A stretch of DNA of 64,000 bases from GCA-003244245 sp963822695 (GCA_963822695.1 CAWGJH010000011.1:62001-126000), one strand, 5' to 3'. Positions 34,165 to 42,790 are shown, counted from the first letter of the stretch. A program made the numbers and translations. The notes: a model not told the origin generated them from the letters alone.

Positions 34165-36153
34165 TTAACCTTCGTCGATGCGGCGGGCGCCGAGTTGCGC
34201 GGCGAGCAACTCTAGGGCAACTTCCTCCGGGTCCCGGCGTTCGGCGTGCGCCTGGGGCGTTCCAGCGGCCTCGGCGCGCATCGCCTCGTTGCCATCCACC
34301 GGGGCTTGAGGTAAGGCCACCGCACCGGGGTCGTCGGGATCTGAGGGTTCGGGTGGTGGGGGAATACCGTCGTCCGGGGGCTGCGGAGTCGCCGGACGAC
34401 GGTAGACGGGACGCTCCGGCGAGCGTTGCGGTGGGCGGGCAACACGCTCAGGAGGACGCTGCGGCTGCTGGGCGACACCGGGGCCCGCGTCACCGCTGGC
34501 ATGCTCGCAACGCACCTGCCAGTCAACATTCAGCACGTCGCGCAGCGCCCGCTTGATCATCTCGACGTTGCGCTCCTCACCTAGCCGGCGGGCTAGCGGA
34601 GCGGTGGGCAGGGTCAGGACGAGGGTGCTGCCCTCCACCGCGCTCGCGGTCGAGTTGCTGAACAGGGCCTGGGTTGCCCGGCTCTGCTCGCGCACCGCGT
34701 CCAGCAGGGCCTGCCACACCCGTCGCACCGCAGCCACGTCGAGCTGGCCCGCCGCAGGCTGGCGCTGGGTTTCCGGGCGCTGGGTTTCCGGGCGCGTGAC
34801 GTTCGGCTCGGGCGGTTTCGGCCGGCCTGCGGATGGGGTCGGCGCGGGGTCGGCGACCCTCGCTGGGCCCGGTGAGCCCTCCGCACCGACGTTCGGCTGG
34901 GCGGTAGGGGGCTGGACAGTAGCGGGCTGGACAGTAGCGGGCTGGACAGTAGCGGGCTGGACAGTAGCGGGCTGGGCGGTGGCTGGCTGGGCGGTAGTGA
35001 GTCGCCGCTCTAACCGCTCCAGCCGGTGTAGCACCGCGCCGTCGCCCTCGGTGGCGGCCGGCAGCAACATCCGGGCGCACAGCAGTTCCAGGAGCAGCCG
35101 AGGAGCGGTGGCCCCGCGCATCGCGACGAGCCCGTTGTGCGTGATCTCAGCGAACCGGGTGAGGGTGGCCGCACCCAGGGCCTCAGCCTGGGCGGTCATC
35201 GTCCTGAGCTGATCCTCGGGAGCGTCGACCAACCCATGACAGGCCCGCTCGGGGGCGACCCGCAGCAGCACCAGGTCGCGGAAGCGCTGCAGGAGGTCCG
35301 AGGCGAAGCGCCGGGGATCGTGTCCCGCTTCCACCAGCCGGTCGATGGTGGCGAACACCGTGGCCCCGTCCTGGGCAGCAAGCGCGGAGACCATGTCGTC
35401 GATCAGTGCGACATCGGTGACCCCGAGCAGCGTCACCGCCCGGGCGTAGGTGACGCCATCAGTGCCTGCTCCAGCGAGTAGCTGGTCCAGCACGGACAGC
35501 GAGTCCCGGGCGGAGCCACCGCCGGCGCGGATCACCAGCGGGTAGACCGCCGGCTCGATCAGTACTCCCTCTCGGGCACACACCTGCTCCAGCAGCCCGC
35601 GCATAGTGCTCGGCGGCAACAGCCGGAACGGGTAGTGGTGGGTGCGGGAACGGATGGTCGCCAGCACCTTCTCCGGCTCGGTGGTGGCGAAGACGAAAAC
35701 GAGGTGCTCCGGAGGCTCTTCCACGATCTTGAGCAGGGCGTTGAAACCCTGCGTGGTCACCATGTGGGCCTCGTCGATGATGAACACCCGGTACCGGGAT
35801 TCGGCAGGAGCGTAGAACGCACGGTCCCGCAGGTCGCGGGCGTCGTCCACGCCGCCATGGCTGGCTGCGTCGAGCTCGACGACGTCGATCGACCCGGGAC
35901 CCTCGGGCGCCAGCGCGACACACGACGGGCAAACTCCACACGGGTCCGGCGTCGGGCCCTGCACGCAATTCAACGAGCGGGCCAAGATACGCGCGCTGGA
36001 CGTCTTCCCGCAGCCCCGCGGGCCGGAGAACAGGTAAGCGTGGTTGATCCGGCCGGCCGCCAGCGCGGTGCGCAGCGGTTCGGTGACGTGCTCCTGGCCG
36101 ACCACCTCGGCGAAGGCCGCCGGGCGGTACTTACGGTAGAGAGCCAATGCCAC
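34165..36153 (-). CDS. dnaX: DNA polymerase III subunits gamma and tau
   Basis: Clamp-loader ATPase that also tethers the replicative polymerase. 662 residues: AAA+ core with Walker A GPRGCGKTS (44-52), zinc ligands C63, C72, C75, C78, Walker B FIIDEAH and sensor text, then a long Pro/Ala/Gln-rich linker and a tau-like C-terminal domain. Within the linker a five-residue unit ATVQP is repeated through a 15-bp DNA repeat. Gene order with the SRP RNA and tRNA-Ser nearby follows other actinobacteria. Confidence 0.96.
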   Translation of the reverse strand: MALALYRKYRPAAFAEVVGQEHVTEPLRTALAAGRINHAYLFSGPRGCGKTSSARILARSLNCVQGPTPDPCGVCPSCVALAPEGPGSIDVVELDAASHGGVDDARDLRDRAFYAPAESRYRVFIIDEAHMVTTQGFNALLKIVEEPPEHLVFVFATTEPEKVLATIRSRTHHYPFRLLPPSTMRGLLEQVCAREGVLIEPAVYPLVIRAGGGSARDSLSVLDQLLAGAGTDGVTYARAVTLLGVTDVALIDDMVSALAAQDGATVFATIDRLVEAGHDPRRFASDLLQRFRDLVLLRVAPERACHGLVDAPEDQLRTMTAQAEALGAATLTRFAEITHNGLVAMRGATAPRLLLELLCARMLLPAATEGDGAVLHRLERLERRLTTAQPATAQPATVQPATVQPATVQPATVQPPTAQPNVGAEGSPGPARVADPAPTPSAGRPKPPEPNVTRPETQRPETQRQPAAGQLDVAAVRRVWQALLDAVREQSRATQALFSNSTASAVEGSTLVLTLPTAPLARRLGEERNVEMIKRALRDVLNVDWQVRCEHASGDAGPGVAQQPQRPPERVARPPQRSPERPVYRRPATPQPPDDGIPPPPEPSDPDDPGAVALPQAPVDGNEAMRAEAAGTPQAHAERRDPEEVALELLAAQLGARRIDEG
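34911..34970. repeat. 15-bp minisatellite inside dnaX
   Basis: Four perfect tandem units of GCTGGACAGTAGCGG, followed by degenerate ones, encode ATVQP repeats in the flexible linker of DnaX. The 15-bp length keeps the frame, so copy number could vary between strains. Confidence 0.85.
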
Positions 36154-36186
36154 GGCCGCGAGGTTACCGGGCGCCCACGACGGTCC

Positions 36187-36618
36187 TCACGGCACGAGGT
36201 GCACTTCCGGTAGCCCGTCGCGCAGCTCCGCGGCGAGCCTGCGGTCGCACGTCCACAGCGGAACCCGAAAACGTTCGGCGAGGGCGACATAGTGCGCGTC
36301 GTAGGTTGCCTGCAGGTGGTGCTCGTGGGCGATCTCCAGTGCCCTGGAGTGCAGCCGCGCATCACCGTGCAACTCGATGGGCAAATGCATCACACGCCGC
36401 AGTCCGTCGTGAGCCGTCTCCGCAGTGATTATTCCTGCCCGCTGCTGCTGGTGCAGGGTGTTGGCGACTTCGTAGTGCAGCAGGCTCGGCGCGATCAAGT
36501 CGCCATCCAGTTGAACAAGCCGCTCCCACGCGGGCAACGCGGCGGAATCCGCATCAAGGATTCGGACTACCAGGCTCGCGTCAACGCACGCGGCCGTAAC
36601 GCTCCTTGTCCCGGTCAT
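36187..36618 (-). CDS. PIN-domain toxin (VapC-like)
   Basis: 143 residues with PIN residues Asp13 (CVDASLVVRIL), Glu50 (LLHYEVANTL), Asp107 (ATYDAHYVALAE) and Asp125 (TCDRRLA). It overlaps the upstream Phd-type antitoxin gene by about 38 bp, so the two are coupled. ATG 36618 is used; an ATG four codons earlier is possible. Target RNA unknown. This is a second, unrelated toxin-antitoxin pair, with a Phd instead of a VapB partner. Confidence 0.87.
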   Translation of the reverse strand: MTGTRSVTAACVDASLVVRILDADSAALPAWERLVQLDGDLIAPSLLHYEVANTLHQQQRAGIITAETAHDGLRRVMHLPIELHGDARLHSRALEIAHEHHLQATYDAHYVALAERFRVPLWTCDRRLAAELRDGLPEVHLVP

Positions 36619-36907
36619 CCCGTCCGGCACGGATCGCCTCCTTCACGTCGAAGTCCTTCAGCCGCTCGATCGCACCCTCCGCCCGTAGCCGCTCGTGGTA
36701 CTCGGCGAGCATCGCGTTGGCCCGGGCCCACTTGTCGGACCGGCTGGCGCACACCGCTTCCCAGTCCTCGACAGACACGACCACCGCGACCTCCTTCCCG
36801 GCTCGTTCCACGAAGACGACGTCGTGGCGAGCCGTCACGCCGTCGAGCAGCTCACCGAAGCGCACCCGAGCCTCGGTCGCGCTGACCCTGCGTTCCGTTC
36901 CGGACAT
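36581..36907 (-). CDS. Phd/YefM-family antitoxin
   Basis: 108 residues: N-terminal Phd/YefM DNA-binding fold (VSATEARVRFGELLDGV then VVFVERAGKEVAVVVSVEDWEAV) and a long helical, charged C-terminal region that would wrap the toxin. It precedes and overlaps the PIN toxin gene. A near-perfect palindrome just upstream (36929-36942) is the likely autoregulatory operator. Confidence 0.87.
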   Translation of the reverse strand: MSGTERRVSATEARVRFGELLDGVTARHDVVFVERAGKEVAVVVSVEDWEAVCASRSDKWARANAMLAEYHERLRAEGAIERLKDFDVKEAIRAGRDDRDKERYGRVR

Positions 36908-36928
36908 GTCGCGCTCCCATCAATCGAC

Positions 36929-36942
36929 CCATTGATTAATGG
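36929..36942. promoter_or_regulatory. Operator-like palindrome of the Phd/PIN pair
   Basis: CCATTGATTAATGG, symmetric at 12 of 14 positions, about 22 bp before the antitoxin start; a half-site CCATCAATCG lies beside it. Phd dimers bind such short AT-rich palindromes to repress their own operon. Confidence 0.5.
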
Positions 36943-36964
36943 TAGCACTGAGCAGTCGCGCCGG

Positions 36965-37699
36965 CTACTGTCCTCGGCGATCCCAGAAGCCCTTGACGTA
37001 CAGCGCGCCCCGGTCGATGCCACGCTCGTGGAGCAGGTGCTCCCGGATCCGTCGCACCGTCGGGGTGTGCCCGGCGATCCAGATCCGGCCCTGCCCAGGC
37101 GGCAGCCGCACCGCGTGCAGAGCGTCGTCGAGCATCGTCGACGTGCCTGGTTCCCGGTCGCCTCGGTGCAGCCAGCACACGGTCGGACGGGCCACTCCCG
37201 GTATCGGCTGCTGCTCGGCGGCATCAGCGACTTCGAGGTAGAGGAGCGCGCAGGCGTCGGCCGGCAGCATCGCTACATACGCCTGGATCGCCGGCAGGGC
37301 AGTCTCGTCCCCGGCGAACAGGTGCCAGTCAGCGCGCGGATCGGGCCGGTAGCGACCGCTCGGACCAACGAATTCCAGGGTCTCGCCAGGCCGCACCCGC
37401 CGCGCCCACGTAGCTGCTGGCCCCTCGCCGTGCAGCACGAAGTCGATGTCCAGGCTTGGTGTCGCGCCATCGCAACCGTGCCCTGTGTAGTCACGCACCG
37501 TGTAGTCGCGGGACACCAGGCGCCCGCTGACCAGGTCTGGAACATAGATCTTGAGCGTCTGCCCGGGAATGGCGGCTACACCGGCCAGGCTCTCGTCGAC
37601 AAGCCGGACCCGCGTCATCCGGGGAGTCACCTGCTGCGCCGACGCCACCGTCGCGACAGTGCTGGCGACGCGTCCGCGCGCGGGGGCCTGGGGCCGCAT
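36965..37699 (-). CDS. Siderophore-interacting flavoprotein (SIP family)
   Basis: 244-residue NAD(P)H-dependent FAD reductase that releases iron from ferric siderophores in the cytoplasm. FAD-binding RDYTVR (64-69) and FVLHGEGPAATWA, the SIP-specific GDETALPAI, and the C-terminal GFWDRRGQ are present. No siderophore uptake genes lie next to it, so it serves distant loci. Iron control by the Fur-type protein is possible but not shown here. Confidence 0.92.
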   Translation of the reverse strand: MRPQAPARGRVASTVATVASAQQVTPRMTRVRLVDESLAGVAAIPGQTLKIYVPDLVSGRLVSRDYTVRDYTGHGCDGATPSLDIDFVLHGEGPAATWARRVRPGETLEFVGPSGRYRPDPRADWHLFAGDETALPAIQAYVAMLPADACALLYLEVADAAEQQPIPGVARPTVCWLHRGDREPGTSTMLDDALHAVRLPPGQGRIWIAGHTPTVRRIREHLLHERGIDRGALYVKGFWDRRGQ

Positions 37700-37774
37700 C
37701 AGATTCCCTCCTCGGCTGTGTCCAATCCAGACTCGGCCGCGTCCCGCCCCGCAAGGGTGCAGTGGGAAGGCGAC

Positions 37775-38056
37775 CTACCTCGCCGAGTCGGCCTCCGAGG
37801 TGGTATCGGACTGCGCTGCAAGCCTGGCTTCGATCTCCTGGACCTGGTTCTGCAGCGACCGGTACTTGTCGTTACCCGACAGTCTCGCCTTCACCTTGAG
37901 GTCGAACACCTCTTGGGTTCGAAACGGCGACCCCCACTTGCGGTCCACCTCAGCGGCGGCCTCTTGCTTGATCACGGCCATCTGCTCGCGTAACCGCGTC
38001 AACTCCTGCCGCACGGCATCCGCGCCGCCCTGGAGGTCCGCACCTTCCTGACTCAC
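37775..38056 (-). CDS. Small helical protein, paralogue of the 40.1-kb gene
   Basis: About 93 residues, charged and helical: ELTRLREQMAVIKQEAAAEV, then DRKWGSPFRTQEVFDLKVKARLSG and KYRSLQNQVQEIEARL, with heptad-like spacing that suggests a coiled coil. The last 75 residues closely match the protein at 40105-40512. The GTG at 38056 is chosen because a longer start would run into the SRP RNA gene. Function unknown; the family seems restricted to actinobacteria, which is inference. Confidence 0.7.
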   Translation of the reverse strand: MSQEGADLQGGADAVRQELTRLREQMAVIKQEAAAEVDRKWGSPFRTQEVFDLKVKARLSGNDKYRSLQNQVQEIEARLAAQSDTTSEADSAR

Positions 38057-38107
38057 GTGACGGTCCACCTCCCACCGAGCTACGAGCGCGCGCCGCTCTC
38101 GCATAAG

Positions 38108-38193
38108 AGGACCCCGCGCACCCGCCAGAGCCTGCTGACCCTTGCTGCCTTCCGACCCTGGGGGAGTTCGCAAGATGGACGCCGCGCGGGGTC
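38108..38193 (-). ncRNA. ffs: Signal recognition particle 4.5S RNA
   Basis: On the minus strand the conserved apical domain reads CCAGGGTCGGAAGGCAGCAA, carrying the GGAAG and AGCA elements that bind the Ffh M domain. Terminal arms GGACCCCGCGC and GCGCGGGGTCC pair to close a hairpin of about 86 nt, the small bacterial SRP RNA type. Position between dnaX and tRNA-Ser is shared with mycobacteria. Ends are approximate. Confidence 0.93.
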
Positions 38194-38336
38194 CGCCGCC
38201 CAGTCTAGGGGCTACCCCCTCGCCAGAGCACGGCACCCTCCGGTGACCGGCGACGCGCAAGTCCGCCCAAGCCGCCAACGAGTGCCTGCCACCAGCAGCT
38301 TTGGCTGGTAGCGGCGCTGGCGGTAACCTCACCAGC

Positions 38337-38427
38337 GGAGGATTCGCCTAGTGGCCTATGGCGCACGATTGGAAATCGTGTTGGGGCTGATAACCCCTCG
38401 CGGGTTCAAATCCCGCATCCTCCGCCA
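38337..38427 (+). tRNA. tRNA-Ser (anticodon GGA)
   Basis: Cloverleaf with acceptor pair GGAGGAT/ATCCTCC, anticodon stem CACGA/TCGTG around loop TTGGAAA (anticodon GGA, reading UCC and UCU), a long variable arm as in class II tRNAs, and T-loop GGTTCAAATCC. CCA is encoded. Common integration site for mobile elements; the DNA downstream is indeed accessory in character, but no duplicated 3' end was found in the window. Confidence 0.96.
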
Positions 38428-38446
38428 CCTACCAGCACAAACGTCG

Positions 38447-38480
38447 GGCAGCCGCAACCATGGGGTGTCCGGCGGCTGCC
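38447..38480 (+). terminator. Terminator after tRNA-Ser
   Basis: Perfect nine-bp arms GGCAGCCGC/GCGGCTGCC with a 16-base loop, 20 bp downstream of the tRNA. Confidence 0.65.
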
Positions 38481-38613
38481 GTGTCGGGAGTCATGCGCTC
38501 AGCTGACCTGGTCAGAGATGCATGACGGCGGGCAGGAGCACCTTGAGCACGAACAGCGTCGTCATGACGGTGAGCGAGGTGTACGGTCGCGCGCTGGCCG
38601 GCCCGGCTCGCTG

Positions 38614-38901
38614 TCACAGGGGGTGGCGGTTGCCCTCCGTGTTTTCGTGTGGGCTGTGTCCGTCGGGGATCTGGGACAGTCCGTGGAGGAGTTGTTGGAC
38701 GGCGGTGGGCACGGTGAAACCGGTGGGTCCGACGCTGACGCAGGACCAGCGGCCGTCACTGACGACGGGCACGCCAGCGTTGGCCATGCTTTCTACCAGA
38801 TCGCCGGCGAGATAGCTGTGACGGCTGTCCCAGACCCGTTGGCGGTCGACCTGGTCGAGGGTGGCCCACCACTGGCGGGCGAGTTGCAGGGAGTTGCTCA
38901 T
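38614..38901 (-). CDS. Hypothetical protein
   Basis: 95 residues, no recognised family: MSNSLQLARQWWATLDQVDR, then YLAGDLVESMANAGVPVVSD and a C-terminal tail ending NTEGNRHPL. AAGGTGG lies nine bases before the ATG at 38901; the frame is open further upstream but without signal. Composition and length look like an accessory gene of a mobile element next to the tRNA. Confidence 0.55.
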   Translation of the reverse strand: MSNSLQLARQWWATLDQVDRQRVWDSRHSYLAGDLVESMANAGVPVVSDGRWSCVSVGPTGFTVPTAVQQLLHGLSQIPDGHSPHENTEGNRHPL

Positions 38902-39828
38902 CGCGGATCCACCTTCTGGGGAAGTTGTTGTTGAGCTGAAGACTCGGCGGGGTGCGGGCGACGGGGTTTGGATTCCCGACTGACCCGTTCGCTTGGAATT
39001 CCCCACTACCCACTTCCACGTTTACCCGCAGGCAGCATGGCCGGCTTGTGGGGTTTCCCCGCTCACAGTCCTACTGGGAGGCGAGGCCTGGCATCCAGCT
39101 GGCGGTTCGTTCAACCTGCTCTCTATCGACGTTCGGAGACGCGAGGTCACGCGCTACATCGAGCATCGGCGCGGCGGCGGCCACCATTAGGTGGTTCCGG
39201 CGGACCGTTTTTCAAACGTAGTCATAATACTCCCCGCCTTAATTTTCTTGAGAACGACCGCACAAATTTTCAACGCGAACATGAATTTGAGAATACCCAC
39301 GCTTTTTGAATATGTCAAACCGACGATCTTAACATTTCAGATCATTTTTGGAAATTTCTACCAGTCCTGTTCCTCAGTCCCTGCCTGATGCCTCTTCAGA
39401 CTGCTCCGTCGGTTTTGCGTGCTGACCAGCGGAGATGCGCGTGTGGGTCTTGATCGGATCGTGTCACTCACGCCGGTTGGTGCCTGCGGGTCAGCTGAGG
39501 GGAATGAAGTCGAAGAACCGGGGTGGTTCGGGCAGTTGCAGGGTGACCTAGCCGTCAGGGGGTGGTGAGGGTGACCAGGTGCAGGCGGTCGAGGGCGTGG
39601 CGCTGGTTGCGCCAGGTGTCACCAGTGGTGGTGTGGTCTCGGTGACGCGGATGAGCAGCAATGCTGGGACCCAGGCGGCGTGCGGTGAGGCCTATCGGCA
39701 GGTTGACGCCCCTAGTAGGGTTGCTACCAGCGCTCATGCCCCGCAGCCCGCAGGAGTACGGGTCGTGCGCGGTGTCACCCTAGACCCTGGTGGCTGATCG
39801 GTGTCGGTGTCGGCCCGGGGAGATCAAC
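38902..39828. other. Gene-poor stretch with an AT-rich patch
   Basis: About 930 bp with no convincing intact gene. Bases 39200-39380 are strikingly AT-rich for this genome and contain no long frame. The minus-strand frame near 39555-39737 (ending WRNQRHALDRLHLVTLTTP) may be decayed coding DNA. This looks like remnant mobile DNA downstream of the tRNA. Confidence 0.45.
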
Positions 39829-40030
39829 ATGGCAGCTAGTCATGAGGGCACACAGCGGGAAGCTGACCTCAGCGGCGCGTCACTCGTCAGCCTCAATCTG
39901 GACTACGTGGAGGTTCTCGCTCAGTTCCGCCGCGCGGACGGAGCTGGACGCCGAGGCTGCGTACTACGGTCACCGGGCCATCCAGGAGGAGCGGGCCCGG
40001 GGCCCTGGCTACTACGTAGGCCTGCTCTAG
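39829..40030 (+). pseudogene. Possible frameshifted small gene
   Basis: From the ATG at 39829 (GGGAG upstream) the frame begins MAASHEGTQREADLSG and DYVEVLAQFRRA, then loses sense; the alternative frame continues TELDAEAAYYGHRAIQEERA to a stop at 40028-40030. Joining both gives a plausible protein of about 66 residues, suggesting one frameshift near 39945. No family recognised, so this is tentative. Confidence 0.35.
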
Positions 40031-40104
40031 ACGACGCCGGGTACCCGCGCCCACGCTAGGAACAGACCGATCTCCCACAGCTCCAATGGGGAAGGACCAC
40101 CACC

Positions 40105-40512
40105 ATGACCATGGGCGACAGGATCAAGACCCGGCAACAGCTGCTCGACGAACAAGAACAAGCTGACGCCGCACATGCCCGCCGGGCAACCCCCGGCGAT
40201 GACCGACACGATGAGAGCGCTCGCCCTCATCAGGCACATGACGGCACCGTGGAGCAGGGGAACCAGGATGCTGCGCGGCAGGAGTTGGCGGAGCTGCGCG
40301 AGCGGATGGCCGTGATCAGGCAGGAGGCCGCCGCCGAGGTGGACCGTAAGTGGGTATCACCGTGGCGAACCCCAGATACATTCGATCTCAAGGTGAAAAC
40401 CAGGCTGACGGGTCACCAGGAGTATCGGTCGCTGCAGAACCGTGTCCGGGACGCCAAGTCTAGCCTTCCAGCGGAGCCCGACGCTGCCACGGAGGCCGAC
40501 ACGGCTACGTAG
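40105..40512 (+). CDS. Helical protein, paralogue of the 37.8-kb gene
   Basis: 135 residues: a charged N-terminal part (DRIKTRQQLLDEQEQADAAH) and a C-terminal half that matches the protein at 37775-38056 almost residue for residue (ELRERMAVIRQEAAAEVDRK, SPWRTPDTFDLKVKTRL, YRSLQNRV). AAGGA precedes the ATG; ATG 40111 is a second option. The two paralogues lie on opposite strands about 2 kb apart, flanking the SRP RNA, the tRNA and the gene-poor stretch. Function unknown. Confidence 0.7.
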   Translation: MTMGDRIKTRQQLLDEQEQADAAHARRATPGDDRHDESARPHQAHDGTVEQGNQDAARQELAELRERMAVIRQEAAAEVDRKWVSPWRTPDTFDLKVKTRLTGHQEYRSLQNRVRDAKSSLPAEPDAATEADTAT

Positions 40513-40662
40513 GTTACCTTCCCACTCTCTGAACAGGGCACGATCGAGCCGAGGAAGAAGCCCGACGCGGCCCAAGGATCGAGCGCACGGCATCGTCGGT
40601 GCGGGTGTTGACCCCCCAGGTGCACGGGTTCACACCCGCACCCCCGCGAAGGAGACAGCAGA

Positions 40663-40824
40663 ATGAACAATCACACCATCACAATCACAAGGGACAGCAC
40701 TCCAGCCCAAAATTATCAGGCTGAATGCTCGTGTGGCTGGGTGAGCAACCAGTCCTGGCTAGAAGCCACTGCTCGTCGCGTCGCCGACTACCACATGGCA
40801 GCGGTCACCCAGCCAACAGCGTAA
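40663..40824 (+). CDS. Very small protein with a CxC motif
   Basis: 53 residues: MNNHTITITRDSTPAQ, then YQAECSCGWVSNQSWLEATA and a His-containing end ADYHMAAVTQ. AAGGAGA lies about eight bases before the ATG. CSCGW plus a downstream His resembles short zinc-ribbon-like proteins carried by actinophages and integrative elements; the metal site is inferred. It precedes the HARE-HTH/methyltransferase pair. Confidence 0.6.
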   Translation: MNNHTITITRDSTPAQNYQAECSCGWVSNQSWLEATARRVADYHMAAVTQPTA

Positions 40825-40890
40825 AACGAAAGCGTACCGTCGCAGCGGCGTGGTAACGTCAACGCTATAACGTCGACCCGGAGGGGTTCT

Positions 40891-41121
40891 ATGGCTGCGG
40901 GAGAGCCACGGCAGCGCCATCCGCACGGCGAACTCAAGACCGCTATCCGTGAGTACCTGGCGAGCAAAGGCGGCGGCCCAGCGTCCATCAGCGAGATCAA
41001 GGCGGCGCTCGAACCCAAGCTGGGGAAGCGGCCCGACTCCTCCTACCGCAGTAGCCTTCAGGACGAGCGGTACTTCCAGCGTGTCTCCCGTGGCGTGTTC
41101 AAGCTCCGTGACCAGGATTAG
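40891..41121 (+). CDS. Stand-alone HARE-HTH-like winged-helix protein
   Basis: 76 residues: HGELKTAIREYLASKGGGPA, SISEIKAALEP, SSYRSSLQDERYFQRVSRGV-FKLRD. The pattern of a first helix, IxEIxxxL, SSxRxxLQ and a final wing ending F-L fits the HARE-HTH domain, which is often fused to restriction enzymes and DNA methylases and may read DNA modification. Here it is a separate protein whose last codons overlap the methyltransferase start by 14 bp, so the two are coupled. Confidence 0.65.
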   Translation: MAAGEPRQRHPHGELKTAIREYLASKGGGPASISEIKAALEPKLGKRPDSSYRSSLQDERYFQRVSRGVFKLRDQD

Positions 41122-42790
41122 TACCTCGCCCGGCGAGGTCCCCGCCGCCGAATACAATCTTGTCCGCATCGCGGTGGATCTAGGAGCCCTGACCGTCGGC
41201 GGACCGCTCTCGCCCTCCGAGACCGAGTTGGTCAAGACAGCTCAGGCTCTCGGCGAACAGCCCGCCGAGAGCCTGGTGGCGGAGACCGCGCGGCGGATCC
41301 TCGCCGGTGCCGACCCTCTCGGCGACTGGTTTTGCACCCTGCGGTCCGCGGAAGTTCGCCGCAGGACGGGCGCCGTGTACACCCCGGCCGCGCTGGTCAA
41401 CCCGATGGCTCAGTGGGTGCTGGAGCAGAACCCCGACCGCGTGGTGGACGCCGGAGCGGGCAGTGGGCGGTTCTCGGTGGCCATCGCTCGCAAGGCTCCC
41501 GACGTGCCGTTGGTCGCCGTTGATTCGGACCCCGTGGCCACCCTCATGACCCGGGGCACCCTTGCGGCTTGTCGCGTCGCCGGCGCCTCGGTGCTGCAGA
41601 CCGACTACACGCGTGTCCCGCTTTCGGCCATCACGGGGCGGACAGCGTTCGTCGGGAACCCCCCGTACGTCCGGCACCACCTGCTCACACCCGCGGCGAA
41701 GGAGTGGGCGCGCAACACCGCGGCCACGCTGGGCCACCCGGTGAGCGGGCTGGCCGGGCTACACGCCTACTTCTTCCTCGCTACGGCCGCCATGGGTAGA
41801 CCCGGAGATGTTGGCTGCTTCGTCACCTCGGCAGAGTGGTTGGACGTCAACTACGGCTCCATCGTCCGGCAACTTCTCCTCGGCGCTCTGGGGGGCGAGG
41901 CGGTCCATGTCGTGGAGCCGCAGGCGATGCCTTTCGAGGGCACGGCAACGACGGCTGTCGTGGTCAACTTCCGCTGTGGTGAACGGCCGGCCTCTGTCCG
42001 TTTTCGCCCGGTGACGAGCCTCAGCTGCGTGGGCGACCTCCAGAAGGCTGGTGAGCCCCTCGCTCGTGAGCGGCTCGTGGATGCTCCCCGCTGGTCCCCC
42101 TTCATCCGTACCGGCCGTCAGGTGCCCGAGGGTTATGTCGAACTGGGTGAGATCTGCCGGGTGCACCGGGGCACAGTCACCGGGTCGAACGCCACGTGGG
42201 TGACGCGTGGCGACGTCAGGCTGCCGGAGTCCGTCCTCTTCCCAGCGGTGACGAAGGCGCGTGAGCTTTTCGAGGCGGGAGAGGTCCTCAGCGATCCAGC
42301 GAGCCTCCGGCGCGTGATCGACATCCCGGTGGACCTCGACAAGTTGGAGCCAGACGAGCGCAAGCTGGTGGACCGCTTCATTCGGCAGGTGAAGAAGGCG
42401 TCGGTGCACAAGGGCTACATCGCCGCTCACCGCCGCGCTTGGTGGTCGGTGGGGCTCCGTGAGCCTGCCCCTATCCTGGCGACGTATATGGCCCGCCGTC
42501 CTCCGGCCTTCGTCATGAACGCCGCCAGCGCACGCCACATCAACATCGCGCACGGGCTCTACCCACGCCAGGAGCTGCCGGTTCATGCACTGCAGCGCCT
42601 CGCTGAGTGCCTCCGGCGGTCGATCTCCCTCTCGCAGGGGCGGACGTACGCGGGAGGCCTCACGAAGTTCGAGCCGAAGGAGATGGAGCGCCTCCCGGTG
42701 CCCGACCTCGATAGCCTCATCTCCCATGAGCTGGATCGAGTAACTGAGGCCTTGATCGTCCTCCTGCCTGAGCATCACAATCTCGACTGA
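41108..42790 (+). CDS. N6-adenine DNA methyltransferase (Eco57I/TaqI-like)
   Basis: About 560 residues. SAM-binding motif I is VVDAGAGSGRFSVAIA (near residues 111-126) and the catalytic motif IV is NPPY (184-187), so it methylates the N6 of adenine in DNA. The preceding RTGAVYTP and the C-terminal LTKFEPKEMERLPVPDL are typical of Eco57I/TaqI-type enzymes with a target-recognition part at the C-terminus. GTG start overlaps the HARE-HTH gene. No restriction endonuclease lies next to it (a CBS gene follows), so it appears to be solitary or a single-chain enzyme. Recognition site unknown. Confidence 0.85.
   Translation: MTRISTSPGEVPAAEYNLVRIAVDLGALTVGGPLSPSETELVKTAQALGEQPAESLVAETARRILAGADPLGDWFCTLRSAEVRRRTGAVYTPAALVNPMAQWVLEQNPDRVVDAGAGSGRFSVAIARKAPDVPLVAVDSDPVATLMTRGTLAACRVAGASVLQTDYTRVPLSAITGRTAFVGNPPYVRHHLLTPAAKEWARNTAATLGHPVSGLAGLHAYFFLATAAMGRPGDVGCFVTSAEWLDVNYGSIVRQLLLGALGGEAVHVVEPQAMPFEGTATTAVVVNFRCGERPASVRFRPVTSLSCVGDLQKAGEPLARERLVDAPRWSPFIRTGRQVPEGYVELGEICRVHRGTVTGSNATWVTRGDVRLPESVLFPAVTKARELFEAGEVLSDPASLRRVIDIPVDLDKLEPDERKLVDRFIRQVKKASVHKGYIAAHRRAWWSVGLREPAPILATYMARRPPAFVMNAASARHINIAHGLYPRQELPVHALQRLAECLRRSISLSQGRTYAGGLTKFEPKEMERLPVPDLDSLISHELDRVTEALIVLLPEHHNLD

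Noticed and set aside
38337..38427. Attachment-site duplication of the tRNA-Ser 3' end
   Set aside because: No second copy of the tRNA 3' end was found in the window and no integrase gene is visible, so an integrated element cannot be delimited.
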